From: Cryobacterium melibiosiphilum
Lineage (GTDB): Bacteria > Actinomycetota > Actinomycetes > Actinomycetales > Microbacteriaceae
Assembly: GCF_003602235.1 (NCBI RefSeq)
Contig: NZ_QZVS01000088.1
Location: 94,642 to 131,204 of the forward strand
Length of the DNA stretch: 36,563 nucleotides
Direction of reading: 5' to 3'
Below the pieces are notes generated by a model, which saw nothing but the letters and a program-made list of their open reading frames with translations, ran no database searches and was not told the origin of the DNA. Of the stretch, positions 23,574 through 32,134 are shown in pieces. The position numbers and the translations under genes were made by a program. How positions within the stretch are numbered: position 1 is the first letter of the stretch; each line of letters begins with the position of its first letter.

Positions 23574-23761
23574 TGGCCGCCGACACTGAACACCAGTTCT
23601 GGTACAACATGCGCACCGGCGAAGTCGAACAGGGCTTCCAATCGGCGTCGATTGATCGGGTGGGTCCCTTCGCCACCTACGTTGAGGCGACGCACGCCCT
23701 CGAGAAGCTCCGCGCGAACAGCGCCAAGTGGTCCGAAGACGACGCCCGCGACAACCAGTAG
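23573..23761 (+). CDS. Small SPOR-domain-like protein
   Basis: The 62-aa protein reads [16 protein letters not shown], then [19 protein letters not shown], which matches the very short SPOR-like proteins found next to map in Microbacteriaceae and other actinobacteria. No signal peptide or membrane segment is present, so unlike classical SPOR proteins it would be cytosolic and is unlikely to bind denuded peptidoglycan; the job is not known. ATG 23573 is 7 nt after TAGGAT with no ribosome site, so it is likely leaderless. The frame is open upstream into map on the opposite strand, without similarity. Confidence 0.8.
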   Translation: MAADTEHQFWYNMRTGEVEQGFQSASIDRVGPFATYVEATHALEKLRANSAKWSEDDARDNQ

Positions 23762-23803
23762 CCGCGCGCGCAGCGCCACCTGGGCGAGGGGGCGGCGCAA
23801 CGC

Positions 23804-24661
23804 CTACTCGTAGCTGTGTTCCGGTGCCGGGTAACTGCCCGAGTTGACGTCCGCGCGAAACTGCTGCACGGCATCCGTCAGCACGCCGCGCAGGTCCGCA
23901 TACTGGCGCACGAACCGCGGCACGCGCCCTTCGGTCATGCCGGCAAAGTCGGTCCACACGAGCAACTGACCGTCGACGGAGGGCCCGGCCCCCACACCAA
24001 TGGTCGGAATCGACAGGGCCTTCGTCACCTCGGCGGCGACCGTGGCGGGCACCATCTCGAGCACGACCGCGAAGGCCCCGGCCTCCTGAACCGCGAGGGC
24101 ATCGGCGAGCAGCTGTTCGGCCGCTTCGCCGCGACCCTGGATCATGTGGCCGCCGAGGCCGTGTTCGCTCTGCGGCGTGAAGCCGATGTGTCCCATCACC
24201 GGGATGCCGGCGCTGACGATGCGCTTGATCTGCTTGTGGCTGCGCACCCCACCCTCGAGCTTGACCGCGTGGGCCTGCGCCTCTTTCATGAAGCGCACCG
24301 CCGTCGACAGGGCCTGATCGGGTCCGCTTTCGTAGGAGCCGAACGGCATATCGGCGACGACGAGCGCCCGGGTCACCGCGCGGGCCACGGCGCGGGTCAG
24401 CGGAATGAGCTCGTCAACCGTCACCGGGAGTGTCGTCTCGTACCCGAAGACGTTGTTGCCGGCGGAATCACCGACGAGGAGAAAGTCGATGCCGGCCTGG
24501 TCGAAGATCTGGGCGGTGAGCATGTCGTAGCTCGTGAGCCCGGTGATCGGGATGCCCTGCACCTTGGCATTGTGGAAGTGGCGAGTGCGCACGCGTTTGG
24601 GCCCGGGCGGCACCTCGCTGTAGGTTTTTTGCTCGGAAACGGGCCCGGTCAGCTCTGGCAT
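23804..24661 (-). CDS. panB: 3-methyl-2-oxobutanoate hydroxymethyltransferase (PanB)
   Basis: The 285-aa TIM-barrel enzyme makes ketopantoate, the first step of pantothenate and so of CoA and ACP cofactor synthesis. Signature stretches are ITGLTSYDMLTAQIFDQAG, LLVGDSAGNNVFGYETTLP (metal Asp), VADMPFGSYE, VKLEGG, VMGHIGFTPQSEHGLGG, FAVVLEMVP (catalytic Glu) and TIGVGAGPSVDGQLLVW. About 25 N-terminal residues precede the barrel, as in other actinobacteria. ATG 24661 lies 6 nt after TACACT on the minus strand and lacks a ribosome site. The other pantothenate genes are not in the window. Confidence 0.95.
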   Translation of the reverse strand: MPELTGPVSEQKTYSEVPPGPKRVRTRHFHNAKVQGIPITGLTSYDMLTAQIFDQAGIDFLLVGDSAGNNVFGYETTLPVTVDELIPLTRAVARAVTRALVVADMPFGSYESGPDQALSTAVRFMKEAQAHAVKLEGGVRSHKQIKRIVSAGIPVMGHIGFTPQSEHGLGGHMIQGRGEAAEQLLADALAVQEAGAFAVVLEMVPATVAAEVTKALSIPTIGVGAGPSVDGQLLVWTDFAGMTEGRVPRFVRQYADLRGVLTDAVQQFRADVNSGSYPAPEHSYE

Positions 24662-24667
24662 GCCTCA

Positions 24668-24673
24668 AGTGTA
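24668..24673 (-). promoter_or_regulatory. panB: -10 box of panB (leaderless)
   Basis: TACACT on the minus strand ends 6 nt before ATG 24661; no ribosome site and no clear -35. Confidence 0.5.
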
Positions 24674-24720
24674 GTCAGCGCGCCCGGCCCGGTGGCGCGT
24701 CACGGGCGGGGCCGGACCGG

Positions 24721-24726
24721 TAGCCT
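24721..24726 (+). promoter_or_regulatory. glnA: Putative -10 box of glnA2
   Basis: TAGCCT lies 24 bp before the glnA2 ATG, leaving a short leader that holds the AAGGGG ribosome site. Confidence 0.4.
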
Positions 24727-24750
24727 AGGAGAGAACCTGAAGGGGCCTGA

Positions 24751-26088
24751 ATGGACAAGCAGCGCGATTTCGTTCTCCGTACCATCGAAGAGCGGGGAAT
24801 CAAGTTCGTTCGACTGTGGTTTACCGACGTTGTGGGAACGCTCAAGTCGGTCGCGATCGCACCGGCCGAGGTTGAAGGGGCCTTCAACGAGGGCCTCGGA
24901 TTCGATGGCTCGGCGATCGAAGGGCTCACCCGGTCCTTCGAAGCGGATGTCCTGGCCCACCCGGACCCCACCACCTTCCAGATCCTGCCCTGGCGCGGCG
25001 AAATCGATCCGACCGCCCGCATGTTCTGCGACATCACAACGCCCGACGGCCAGCCCGCCGTGGCAGACCCGCGCAACGTGCTCAAGCGCACGCTCGCGAA
25101 GGCGGCAGACCGCGGCTTCACGTTTTACACGCATCCGGAAATCGAGTTCTATCTCCTCAAGTCCTCGAAGTTCGGCAAGGACGGTCCGGTTCCCGTCGAT
25201 TCGGCGGGCTACTTCGACAACGTTCCCGGCGGTACCGCGCACGATTTCCGTCGCCGGTCCGTGCGCATGCTCGAAGACCTCGGCATTTCCGTGGAGTTCA
25301 GCCACCACGAAGCCGGCCCCGGTCAGAACGAGATCGACCTGCGCTACGCCGACGCGCTGACGACCGCCGACAACATCATGACCTTTCGCACCGTGGTCAA
25401 AGAGGTCGCCATCGAGCAGGGTGTCTACGCGACGTTCATGCCCAAGCCGATGTCCGAACACCCCGGATCCGGCATGCACACCCACCTCTCACTTTTCGAG
25501 GGCGACACCAACGCGTTCTACGAGGCGGGGGCGCAGTACCAGCTCTCCAAGACCGGTCGACAGTTCATCGCGGGCCTGCTCAAGCACGCCCCGGAGATCA
25601 CCGCCGTCACCAACCAGTTCGTCAACTCATACAAGCGACTCTGGGGCGGCGGTGAGGCGCCGAGCTTCGTCTGCTGGGGCCACAACAACCGCTCGGCGCT
25701 CATTCGCGTGCCGCTCTACAAGCCCAACAAGGGCCAGAGCTCGCGCATCGAGTACCGCGCCATCGACTCGGCGGCCAACCCGTACCTCGCCTATTCACTG
25801 ATGCTCGCCGCCGGGCTGAAGGGTATCGAAGAGGGCTACGAGCTGCCACCGGAGGCCGAGGACAACGTCTGGAGCCTGAGCGACACCGAGCGCCGCGCCC
25901 TGGGCTACACGCAGCTGCCGGCCAGCCTCGACCATGCGATCCAGCTCATGAGCGAGTCGGAACTGGTCGCCGAGACGCTGGGGGAGCACGTCTTCAACTT
26001 CGTGCTGCTCAACAAGCGCCAGGAGTGGAGCGAGTACCGCTCGCAGGTCACCCCGTTCGAGCTGCGCAAGAACCTCGAGATGCTCTAG
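24751..26088 (+). CDS. glnA: Glutamine synthetase family protein, GlnA2 type
   Basis: The 445-aa protein is complete over both glutamine synthetase domains: FDGSAIEG (54-latch region), THPEIEFYLL and EAGPGQNEIDLR metal ligands, PGSGMHTHLSLF, the NSYKRLWGGGEAP loop and SSRIEYRAIDSAANPYLA. It is closest to the shorter GlnA2 form that sits next to glnE in mycobacteria and Microbacteriaceae. The tyrosine segment is GYELPPEAED (Tyr363), unlike the DLYELPPEE adenylylation loop of GlnA1. Whether it makes glutamine or another gamma-glutamyl compound cannot be told. AAGGGG lies 7 nt before the ATG. glnE starts 23 bp downstream. Confidence 0.93.
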   Translation: MDKQRDFVLRTIEERGIKFVRLWFTDVVGTLKSVAIAPAEVEGAFNEGLGFDGSAIEGLTRSFEADVLAHPDPTTFQILPWRGEIDPTARMFCDITTPDGQPAVADPRNVLKRTLAKAADRGFTFYTHPEIEFYLLKSSKFGKDGPVPVDSAGYFDNVPGGTAHDFRRRSVRMLEDLGISVEFSHHEAGPGQNEIDLRYADALTTADNIMTFRTVVKEVAIEQGVYATFMPKPMSEHPGSGMHTHLSLFEGDTNAFYEAGAQYQLSKTGRQFIAGLLKHAPEITAVTNQFVNSYKRLWGGGEAPSFVCWGHNNRSALIRVPLYKPNKGQSSRIEYRAIDSAANPYLAYSLMLAAGLKGIEEGYELPPEAEDNVWSLSDTERRALGYTQLPASLDHAIQLMSESELVAETLGEHVFNFVLLNKRQEWSEYRSQVTPFELRKNLEML

Positions 26089-26111
26089 GAGTTCCCGTCG
26101 ACCGGTACGCG

Positions 26112-29102
26112 ATGGGGCGCAACGAGCTGACTCTGACGGACCTCGCCCGGGTCGGCTTCGCCGATTTTGGTGAGGCCCGTTCCGGCCTGGCCGAAGTGTC
26201 CGAGCTGGGCGGCCCCGCCACCGGGGACCTTCTGCCGCTGCTCGCCCAGACGGCCAACCCCGACAGCGCTCTCGCGGCGTTGCTCCTGCTGCTGCGGCAG
26301 TCGCCGACCGAGGTCGGCGCGCTGCTGCGAATCCCAAGTGCCCTGCTCCGATTGTTGCGCGTGCTCGGCGCGAGCACCGGCCTGACGGAATTCTTCCTCC
26401 GTCACCCCGAGGAGCTGGATGTGTTGCACGCTGCCTCCCCGGTATTGCCGACCGGTCCGGAGCTGACCGCGCACCTGCTTGCTGCAGTCGGCGCCCGGGA
26501 CGGTTTCGCGACGGTACCCGACGCCGCGGCCTGGGGCGCGCTTCGCGTGCGCTATCGACGTCGACTCGCCGAAATCGCCGCCTTCGACCTCGAACAGGTC
26601 GACCCAGTGGCGGGAGTCGACGGCATCGCCTGCGCCCTGGCTGACCTTGCCTCTGCGGCCCTCGATGCGGGCCTCGCGGTGGCGCGCAGCCTGGCATCCG
26701 GCCCGGTTGCCGGCCGGGGAGTCTTCCCCGCGACGGAGGTGCGCGCCACCCGTCTTGCGATCATCGGAATGGGCAAGGCTGGCGCGAGCGAGCTCAACTA
26801 CGTCAGCGACGTCGACGTGATCTTCGTCGCCGAGGGCGACGCCGATCTTGACACCGCACGGGCGGTGGAAATCGCGACTCGCCTGGCCATCCTCGTCATG
26901 CGCGGGCTCCACGAGACCGACGTCGAGCCGGAGCTCTGGGAGGTCGACGCGAACCTCCGCCCCGAGGGAAAGAATGGCGCGCTCGTGCGTTCGCTTGAGT
27001 CGCACAGCCGGTACTACGACCGTTGGGCGAAGAGCTGGGAGTTCCAGGCCCTGCTCAAGGCGCGTCCGCTCGCCGGCGACCGTGAGCTCGGCGACCGGTA
27101 CCTGGCGGTCGTCGCCCCTCTCGTCTGGAGCAGCGCGAGCCGCGAGAATTTTGTCGACTCCGTGCAGCGGATGCGGGAACGCGTCACCCAGAACATCCCG
27201 GACGACGAAGTCGATGTCCAGCTCAAGCTCGGTCCCGGGGGGCTGCGGGACATTGAATTCACGGTGCAGCTGCTCCAGCTCGTGCACGGTCAGACGGATG
27301 CTTCGGTGCGACAACCCGGAACCCTTCCCGCGCTCACGGCCCTCGCCGACGCCGGCTACGTCGGCCGCGCCGAGGCCGCCGACTTCGCCCTCGACTACCG
27401 AATGTTGCGGCTCATGGAGCACCGGCTGCAGCTCGAACGCCTGCGGCGCACGCACCTCGTGCCCCGGGACCAGGAGAGCCTGCGCATCCTGGCCCGCGCA
27501 ACGGGCCTCGCCACCAATGCCGAAGAACTCACGACGCGGTGGGCCGAGATCAAACTGCGCGTGCGGGGGCTGCACGAGCGGCTGTTCTATCGGCCCTTGC
27601 TGTCGGCCGTCGCTGCCCTGCCCGCCGAAGGCCGCGCGCTCACGAGCGCCCAGGCCGAAGCGCGCCTCGCGGCGATCGGATTCCGCAATACCAAGGGCGC
27701 CCTCGCCCACATCGCTGTGCTCTCCGCCGGTGTTTCCCGACGGGCCACGATCCAGCGCCACCTGCTGCCGGTCATGCTGCAGTGGTTCTCCCAGGGAGCC
27801 GACCCGGACTATGGCCTGCTGGCGTTTCGGCGTCTGAGCGACAACCTGGGTTCCACCTACTGGTTCCTGCGGATGCTCCGGGACTCGTCGGGTGCGGCTG
27901 AACGACTGACCCGAGTGCTCTCCGGCTCACGTTTTGTCGGCGAACTTCTCGAAACGATCCCCGAATCCGTCGCCTGGCTCGAAGACGAAGACGACCTGCG
28001 GCCGCGGCCGCTCGCGGCCCTGCAGGCGGAGGCGCGTGCGGTTCTGGCGCGTCACGAGAGCGCCGACGCCGCAGCATCCATCCTGCGCACCGCCCGGCGC
28101 CGGGAGATGCTCCGGCTTGCGTTCTCGTCCATCCTCGGCGAGATCACGATCGACGAGCTCGCGGTCGGCCTGACCGACGTCACGTCGACCTTCATCCAGG
28201 GCGTCGTCTCCGCCATCCGCGGTGACGACCTGCGCGGCACGTCACCGGACGGAATCGAGTTCGCCGTCATCGGCATGGGCCGGTTCGGGGGAGCGGAACT
28301 GGGGTTCGGCTCGGATGCCGACGTCATGTATGTCTTCCGACCCGCCCGGCTCGAGGGAGCGGCTGCTCACGACCGGGCGAGTTTCATCGTGCGCGAGCTC
28401 AAGCGCCTCACCGAGGACAACCGACTGCCGCTGGATTTGGACATTGGCCTGCGCCCCGAGGGCAGCAATGGGCCCGTCGTGCGATCCCTGGACTCCTACG
28501 CCGCCTACTACGCTCGGTGGTCGCTCACCTGGGAGGCTCAGGCCCTGCTGCGCGGACGCGGCGTGGCCGGGGACACGGCGCTCCTGGCAGCGTTCGAACA
28601 CTTGGCCGACGCGGTGCGATACCCCGCGGCGATCGCCCTGCAGGAGGTGCGAGAGGTCAAGCGCATCAAAGCACGGGTCGAGAACGAGCGGCTGCCGCAG
28701 GGTGCCGATCCGAAACGACACCTCAAGCTCGGCCGTGGTTCGCTCAGCGACGTGGAATGGTTCGTCCAGCTGATGCAGCTGCAGCATGCGGCCGCGGTGC
28801 CGAGCCTGCGCACCACGTCGACGCTCGTGGCACTGACCGAATCCGTGCGGGCCGGGCTGGTCAGCGAAGCGGATGCGGCCACACTGCGAGCTGCATGGAT
28901 CTTTGCGTCGCGCGCACGCTCCGCCATCACACTGTGGACCAACCGCACCTCGAACGTGCTGCCGACCGACCGGGACGCCCTGGAAGGCATCGCCCGGGTC
29001 ATGGAATACCCGCCCGGGTCGGCCAACGAACTCGAAGAGGACTATCTCGCGGTCACACGTCGTTCCCGGGCGGTCTTCGAGCGCCTCTTCTACGGCCCCT
29101 GA
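26112..29102 (+). CDS. glnE: Glutamine synthetase adenylyltransferase/deadenylylase
   Basis: The 996-aa bifunctional enzyme adds and removes AMP on the tyrosine of GlnA1. Two nucleotidyltransferase domains are seen, each with a G(x)GS-DxD core: GMGKAGASELNYVSDVDV near residue 219 (adenylyl-removing) and GMGRFGGAELGFGSDADV near 721 (adenylylating). Each is followed by a LRPEGKNG or LRPEGSNG loop and by a GPGGLRDIEF or GRGSLSDVEWF helix motif. ATG 26112 is the first in-frame start after the glnA2 stop; the frame runs back into glnA2 but with no similarity. No ribosome site stands before it, so expression probably depends on glnA2 translation. Confidence 0.96.
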   Translation: MGRNELTLTDLARVGFADFGEARSGLAEVSELGGPATGDLLPLLAQTANPDSALAALLLLLRQSPTEVGALLRIPSALLRLLRVLGASTGLTEFFLRHPEELDVLHAASPVLPTGPELTAHLLAAVGARDGFATVPDAAAWGALRVRYRRRLAEIAAFDLEQVDPVAGVDGIACALADLASAALDAGLAVARSLASGPVAGRGVFPATEVRATRLAIIGMGKAGASELNYVSDVDVIFVAEGDADLDTARAVEIATRLAILVMRGLHETDVEPELWEVDANLRPEGKNGALVRSLESHSRYYDRWAKSWEFQALLKARPLAGDRELGDRYLAVVAPLVWSSASRENFVDSVQRMRERVTQNIPDDEVDVQLKLGPGGLRDIEFTVQLLQLVHGQTDASVRQPGTLPALTALADAGYVGRAEAADFALDYRMLRLMEHRLQLERLRRTHLVPRDQESLRILARATGLATNAEELTTRWAEIKLRVRGLHERLFYRPLLSAVAALPAEGRALTSAQAEARLAAIGFRNTKGALAHIAVLSAGVSRRATIQRHLLPVMLQWFSQGADPDYGLLAFRRLSDNLGSTYWFLRMLRDSSGAAERLTRVLSGSRFVGELLETIPESVAWLEDEDDLRPRPLAALQAEARAVLARHESADAAASILRTARRREMLRLAFSSILGEITIDELAVGLTDVTSTFIQGVVSAIRGDDLRGTSPDGIEFAVIGMGRFGGAELGFGSDADVMYVFRPARLEGAAAHDRASFIVRELKRLTEDNRLPLDLDIGLRPEGSNGPVVRSLDSYAAYYARWSLTWEAQALLRGRGVAGDTALLAAFEHLADAVRYPAAIALQEVREVKRIKARVENERLPQGADPKRHLKLGRGSLSDVEWFVQLMQLQHAAAVPSLRTTSTLVALTESVRAGLVSEADAATLRAAWIFASRARSAITLWTNRTSNVLPTDRDALEGIARVMEYPPGSANELEEDYLAVTRRSRAVFERLFYGP

Positions 29103-29118
29103 ATCTACGGGGCCTCAG

Positions 29119-29180
29119 CCCCTTCAGGGGTTCGGGCCCCTTCAGGCGTTCGGGCCCCTTCAGGCGTTGAGGCCCCTTAA
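29119..29180. repeat. 18-bp tandem repeat after glnE, about 3.4 copies
   Basis: The unit CCCCTTCAGGSGTTCGGG (third copy ends TTGAGG) starts 17 bp after the glnE stop and ends 3 bp before the palindromic element. Confidence 0.9.
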
Positions 29181-29183
29181 CCT

Positions 29184-29246
29184 CCGCGAGAGCGGGTGAA
29201 ACGTCGGTTGGACAGCGTCCAGGCGACGTTTCACCCGCTCTCGCGG
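29184..29246. repeat. 63-bp palindromic element, copy 2
   Basis: Two perfect 23-nt arms (29184-29206 and 29224-29246) enclose a 17-nt centre with its own stem TGGAC-AGC-GTCCA. Against copy 1 the arms differ by one base on each side, T-A in one copy being A-T in the other, so pairing is kept. It lies between the convergent genes glnE and glnA1 and can serve as a two-way terminator. Confidence 0.95.
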
Positions 29247-29272
29247 GGGGTGTCTCAAGCAGGGTGTGTTGA

Positions 29273-30697
29273 TTAGACCCCGTAGTACAGTTCGAACTCG
29301 AACGGGTGCGGACGCTGCGCGAGCGGCTTGATCTCGTTTTCACGCTTGTACGAGATCCAGGTCTCGATCAGTTCGGGCGTGAACACGTTGCCAGCGAGCA
29401 GGAAGTCGTGGTCACCCTCGAGGGCCTGAAGGGCCTCTTCGAGCGAGGCGGGAACCTGCGGGATGTTCTTGGCTTCTTCGGGCGGCAGCTCGTAGAGGTC
29501 CTTGTCGACGGGCTCATGCGGCTCGATACGGTTCTTGATGCCGTCGAGGCCGGCCATGAGCTGCGCGGCGAAGGCGAGGTACGGGTTACCGGAGGCGTCG
29601 GGAGCGCGGAACTCGAGGCGCTTGGCCTTCGGGTTGGTGCCCGTGATCGGGATCCGGATCGACGCCGAGCGGTTGCCCGCCGAGTAGACCAGGTTGACGG
29701 GGGCTTCGAAGCCGGGAACGAGGCGGTGGTACGAGTTCACCGTCGGGTTGGTGAAGGCCAGAACGGCCGGGGCGTGCTTGAGCAGGCCACCGATGTACCA
29801 GCGCGCGACGTCGGAGAGTCCACCGTAGCCGGCCTCATCGTAGAAGAGCGGCTTGCCGTCGGCCCACAAGGACTGGTGGGTGTGCATTCCCGATCCGTTG
29901 TCACCGAAGAGCGGCTTCGGCATGAAGGTCGCCGTCTTGTTCCACTCGTGCGCGGTGTTCTTGACGATGTACTTGAACTTCAGCAGGTCATCCGCGGCAT
30001 GCACCATGGTGTCGAATTTGTAGTTGATCTCGCCCTGGCCGCCGGTGCCGACCTCGTGGTGGCTGCGCTCCAGGATGAGGCCCGACTCGATCAGCTTGAG
30101 GCAGATGTCGTCGCGCATGTCGACGTGCTGGTCGACGGGGCTGACCGGGAAGTAGCCGCCCTTGAAGGGCGTCTTGTTGGCGAGGTTACTGCCGTCTTCG
30201 TCGCGGCCTGAGTTCCAGGCACCCTCGCTCGAGTCGACCTTGTAATAGCTCGTGTGCTGGTTCACTTCGTAGCGCACGTCGTCGAAGATGTAGAACTCGG
30301 CCTCAGAGCCGAAGAAAGCGGTGTCGCCGATACCGGTGGAGGCGAGGTACTTCTCGGCCTTCTTGGCTACCTGGCGCGGGTCCTTGGAGTAGATCTCACC
30401 GTTGCGCGGGTTGTAGATGTCGAAGAGCATGATGAGCGTCTTCTCGGCGCGGAACGGGTCGAGGTAAGCGGTCGACACGTCGGGGATGAGTTGCATGTCG
30501 GATTCGTGGATCGACGCGAAACCGCGGATCGACGAACCATCGAACATCTGACCAACGGTGAAGAATTCTTCATCAACGGTCGAGGCCGGGATGTTGAAGT
30601 GCTGCTGCACACCGGGAAGATCGGTGAAACGGATGTCAAGAAACTTGACGTCATTGTCTTTAATGAATTTGAGCACTTCTGACGAATCGCGGAACAT
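29273..30697 (-). CDS. glnA: Glutamine synthetase type I-beta (GlnA1)
   Basis: The 474-aa dodecameric enzyme forms glutamine from glutamate, ammonia and ATP. Motifs include [73 protein letters not shown] and [15 protein letters not shown]. The adenylylation site is Tyr402 in [10 protein letters not shown], the expected target of the GlnE encoded across the convergent junction. Length is normal for the adenylylated class. ATG 30697 has TTTGGAGT about 9 nt upstream. The upstream gap is AT-rich and probably carries nitrogen-control sites, though none could be assigned. Confidence 0.97.
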   Translation of the reverse strand: MFRDSSEVLKFIKDNDVKFLDIRFTDLPGVQQHFNIPASTVDEEFFTVGQMFDGSSIRGFASIHESDMQLIPDVSTAYLDPFRAEKTLIMLFDIYNPRNGEIYSKDPRQVAKKAEKYLASTGIGDTAFFGSEAEFYIFDDVRYEVNQHTSYYKVDSSEGAWNSGRDEDGSNLANKTPFKGGYFPVSPVDQHVDMRDDICLKLIESGLILERSHHEVGTGGQGEINYKFDTMVHAADDLLKFKYIVKNTAHEWNKTATFMPKPLFGDNGSGMHTHQSLWADGKPLFYDEAGYGGLSDVARWYIGGLLKHAPAVLAFTNPTVNSYHRLVPGFEAPVNLVYSAGNRSASIRIPITGTNPKAKRLEFRAPDASGNPYLAFAAQLMAGLDGIKNRIEPHEPVDKDLYELPPEEAKNIPQVPASLEEALQALEGDHDFLLAGNVFTPELIETWISYKRENEIKPLAQRPHPFEFELYYGV

Positions 30698-30756
30698 GCG
30701 GGTTTACTCCAAACGACGTGGGCGTAGATCTCGTGGACTGGGAAATATAGAGAGTT

Positions 30757-30762
30757 AGTGTA
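30757..30762 (-). promoter_or_regulatory. glnA: Possible -10 box of glnA1
   Basis: TACACT on the minus strand lies in an AT-rich patch (30740-30770) unlike the surrounding GC-rich DNA. The leader would be about 55 nt. No clear -35, AmtR or GlnR box was recognised in the 193-bp gap. Confidence 0.35.
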
Positions 30763-30878
30763 AATATTTCTCAGTCGCGCACTACGAGAACGCAGTGCGG
30801 CTTCCACGAGATTAGTGGGATGGCGTTTCCCGACAGTGACGCGAATGTTTCCCGCATGTTACAGCGCAGGTGTCTCGG

Positions 30879-30884
30879 TAGACT
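30879..30884 (+). promoter_or_regulatory. -10 box of RDD gene (leaderless)
   Basis: TAGACT ends 6 nt before GTG 30891, with no ribosome site. Confidence 0.55.
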
Positions 30885-30890
30885 CGTCAC

Positions 30891-31322
30891 GTGCCGGACT
30901 CATCTTCAAAATCTACCAGCTTTGGATCCCTCCCCCCGAGCCAGTGGCCGGGGGAGCGACTCGGTATGCCCCGGTCGGGCCCCGGATCCGTGGGTCGGGT
31001 AGGTCGCAGGCTCGGGGGAATCGCGATCGACTGGGCCCTGGCGGTCGCCGTGTCGCTGGCATTCTTCAACTATGAAGAATTCGCGACGCTGCTGGTCTTC
31101 GTGGTTGCGCAGATCGTGTTCATCCCGACCATCGGCGGGAGCATCGGCCAGAGATTGGTCGGCCTTCGCACGGTGGCGCTCCAGGGCGGCTGGGTCGGCC
31201 TGTGGCGCCCCGTCGTTCGCACGCTGCTGCTGGTCCTGGCGCTGCCCGCATTGGTCTGGGATTCAGACCAACGCGGGTTTCACGACAAGGTCGCCGGCAC
31301 CGTGCTTATTCGAGTTTCCTGA
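30891..31322 (+). CDS. RDD family membrane protein
   Basis: The 143-aa protein belongs to the RDD family of small integral membrane proteins. The N-terminal 30 residues are polar; the motif RVGRRLGGIAIDWALAVAVS holds the family Arg and Asp residues. Three membrane segments follow: about residues 42-60, 66-82 and 106-122. The end RGFHDKVAGTVLIRV is the usual C-terminal RDD block. GTG 30891 is 6 nt after TAGACT and fits a leaderless start. Function is not settled in the family; transport roles have been suggested. Its placement between glnA1 and the DUF4191-lipA-lipB genes is common in Microbacteriaceae. Confidence 0.9.
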   Translation: MPDSSSKSTSFGSLPPSQWPGERLGMPRSGPGSVGRVGRRLGGIAIDWALAVAVSLAFFNYEEFATLLVFVVAQIVFIPTIGGSIGQRLVGLRTVALQGGWVGLWRPVVRTLLLVLALPALVWDSDQRGFHDKVAGTVLIRVS

Positions 31323-31351
31323 ATTTCCCGAGGTCTTTGAGGGGGAGACGC

Positions 31352-32059
31352 TTAGCCGCGCTGCGGCCGGGCCTTCATCGGGTCAACGCCCTTCGGGATC
31401 GGCAGCTTGGTGCCGAGAGAACTCAGCCGGTTATTGACGGCCAGCACTTCGGCCTTTGTCAGCGTCGGCTTGATCCGGGTGAGCTTGCCGGCCAGCTTGT
31501 GCAGCGGAATGGCGTCTTCGTCGGGCCCGACCGAGACGACGGTGACCGGAATGGTGCCGAGCACGCGCGTCACCTTGCGTCGCTCTTCGTCGACCATTCG
31601 GGCGGTGCGGGTGCGCGGGCCCTCGCTGATCAGGACGACGCCACCGCGACCGACGGCGCGGTAGACGGCATCCTGCGTCTTGCCGTTCACGGCAACGGGC
31701 ATCTCACTGCCGACCCAGCCGCGCTTGAGTGAACTGCGCAGCACCGCCCCAACGGCCCCGGGCTGCCCCTCGATCTGCGAGTACGCGGCCTTCTCGGCCC
31801 GGCGCCCCAGAATGATCAGCATCGCCAGGATGCCGGCCAGGACTCCCGAAATGCTCCACAGCACGATCGAGAACACATTCCCGGGCGAGAGCAAAAGCGC
31901 CAGCCCCACCGCTACGAGAATGGGAACCAAGAAGGCCAGGACCATGATCCAGACGATGTTCGAGTCATATCGCCGGGTCATCTGGAAGACCTGCCACATT
32001 TGCTTCATGCGACCGGGCTTTTTCGGGGGTTTAGGAGTCTTCTCCTTGGTGCGTGCCAT
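31352..32059 (-). CDS. DUF4191 family membrane protein
   Basis: The 235-aa protein has a highly basic N-terminus (KEKTPKPPKKPGRMKQMWQ), two adjacent membrane helices (about residues 36-57 and 63-84), and a soluble C-terminal part with GWVGSEMPVAVNGKTQDAV and GRGGVVLISEGP. This layout is that of actinobacterial DUF4191, usually found next to lipA. Function is unknown. ATG 32059 lies 6 nt after TAGTCT on the minus strand without a ribosome site. It converges with the RDD gene, leaving 29 bp between the stops. The lipA stop is 75 bp upstream. Confidence 0.9.
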   Translation of the reverse strand: MARTKEKTPKPPKKPGRMKQMWQVFQMTRRYDSNIVWIMVLAFLVPILVAVGLALLLSPGNVFSIVLWSISGVLAGILAMLIILGRRAEKAAYSQIEGQPGAVGAVLRSSLKRGWVGSEMPVAVNGKTQDAVYRAVGRGGVVLISEGPRTRTARMVDEERRKVTRVLGTIPVTVVSVGPDEDAIPLHKLAGKLTRIKPTLTKAEVLAVNNRLSSLGTKLPIPKGVDPMKARPQRG

Positions 32060-32065
32060 GCAACT

Positions 32066-32071
32066 AGACTA
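32066..32071 (-). promoter_or_regulatory. -10 box of DUF4191 gene (leaderless)
   Basis: TAGTCT on the minus strand ends 6 nt before ATG 32059. Confidence 0.5.
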
Positions 32072-32134
32072 CCCAGTCACCTGAATACCCGGTGACCGTT
32101 TTGGGCCGCACCGCGCGGTTTCTGTCGACGCGGT

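Noticed and set aside
26025..26111. Longer N-terminus for glnE inside glnA2
   Set aside because: The extra residues overlap glnA2 coding sequence, show no glnE similarity, and ATG 26112 is the first start after the glnA2 stop.
341..29246. CRISPR array
   Set aside because: All direct repeats here are back-to-back tandem units or isolated palindromes; none alternates with unique spacers, and no cas gene is present.
30698..30890. AmtR or GlnR operator upstream of glnA1
   Set aside because: The AT-rich patch invites it, but neither consensus could be matched convincingly by eye.
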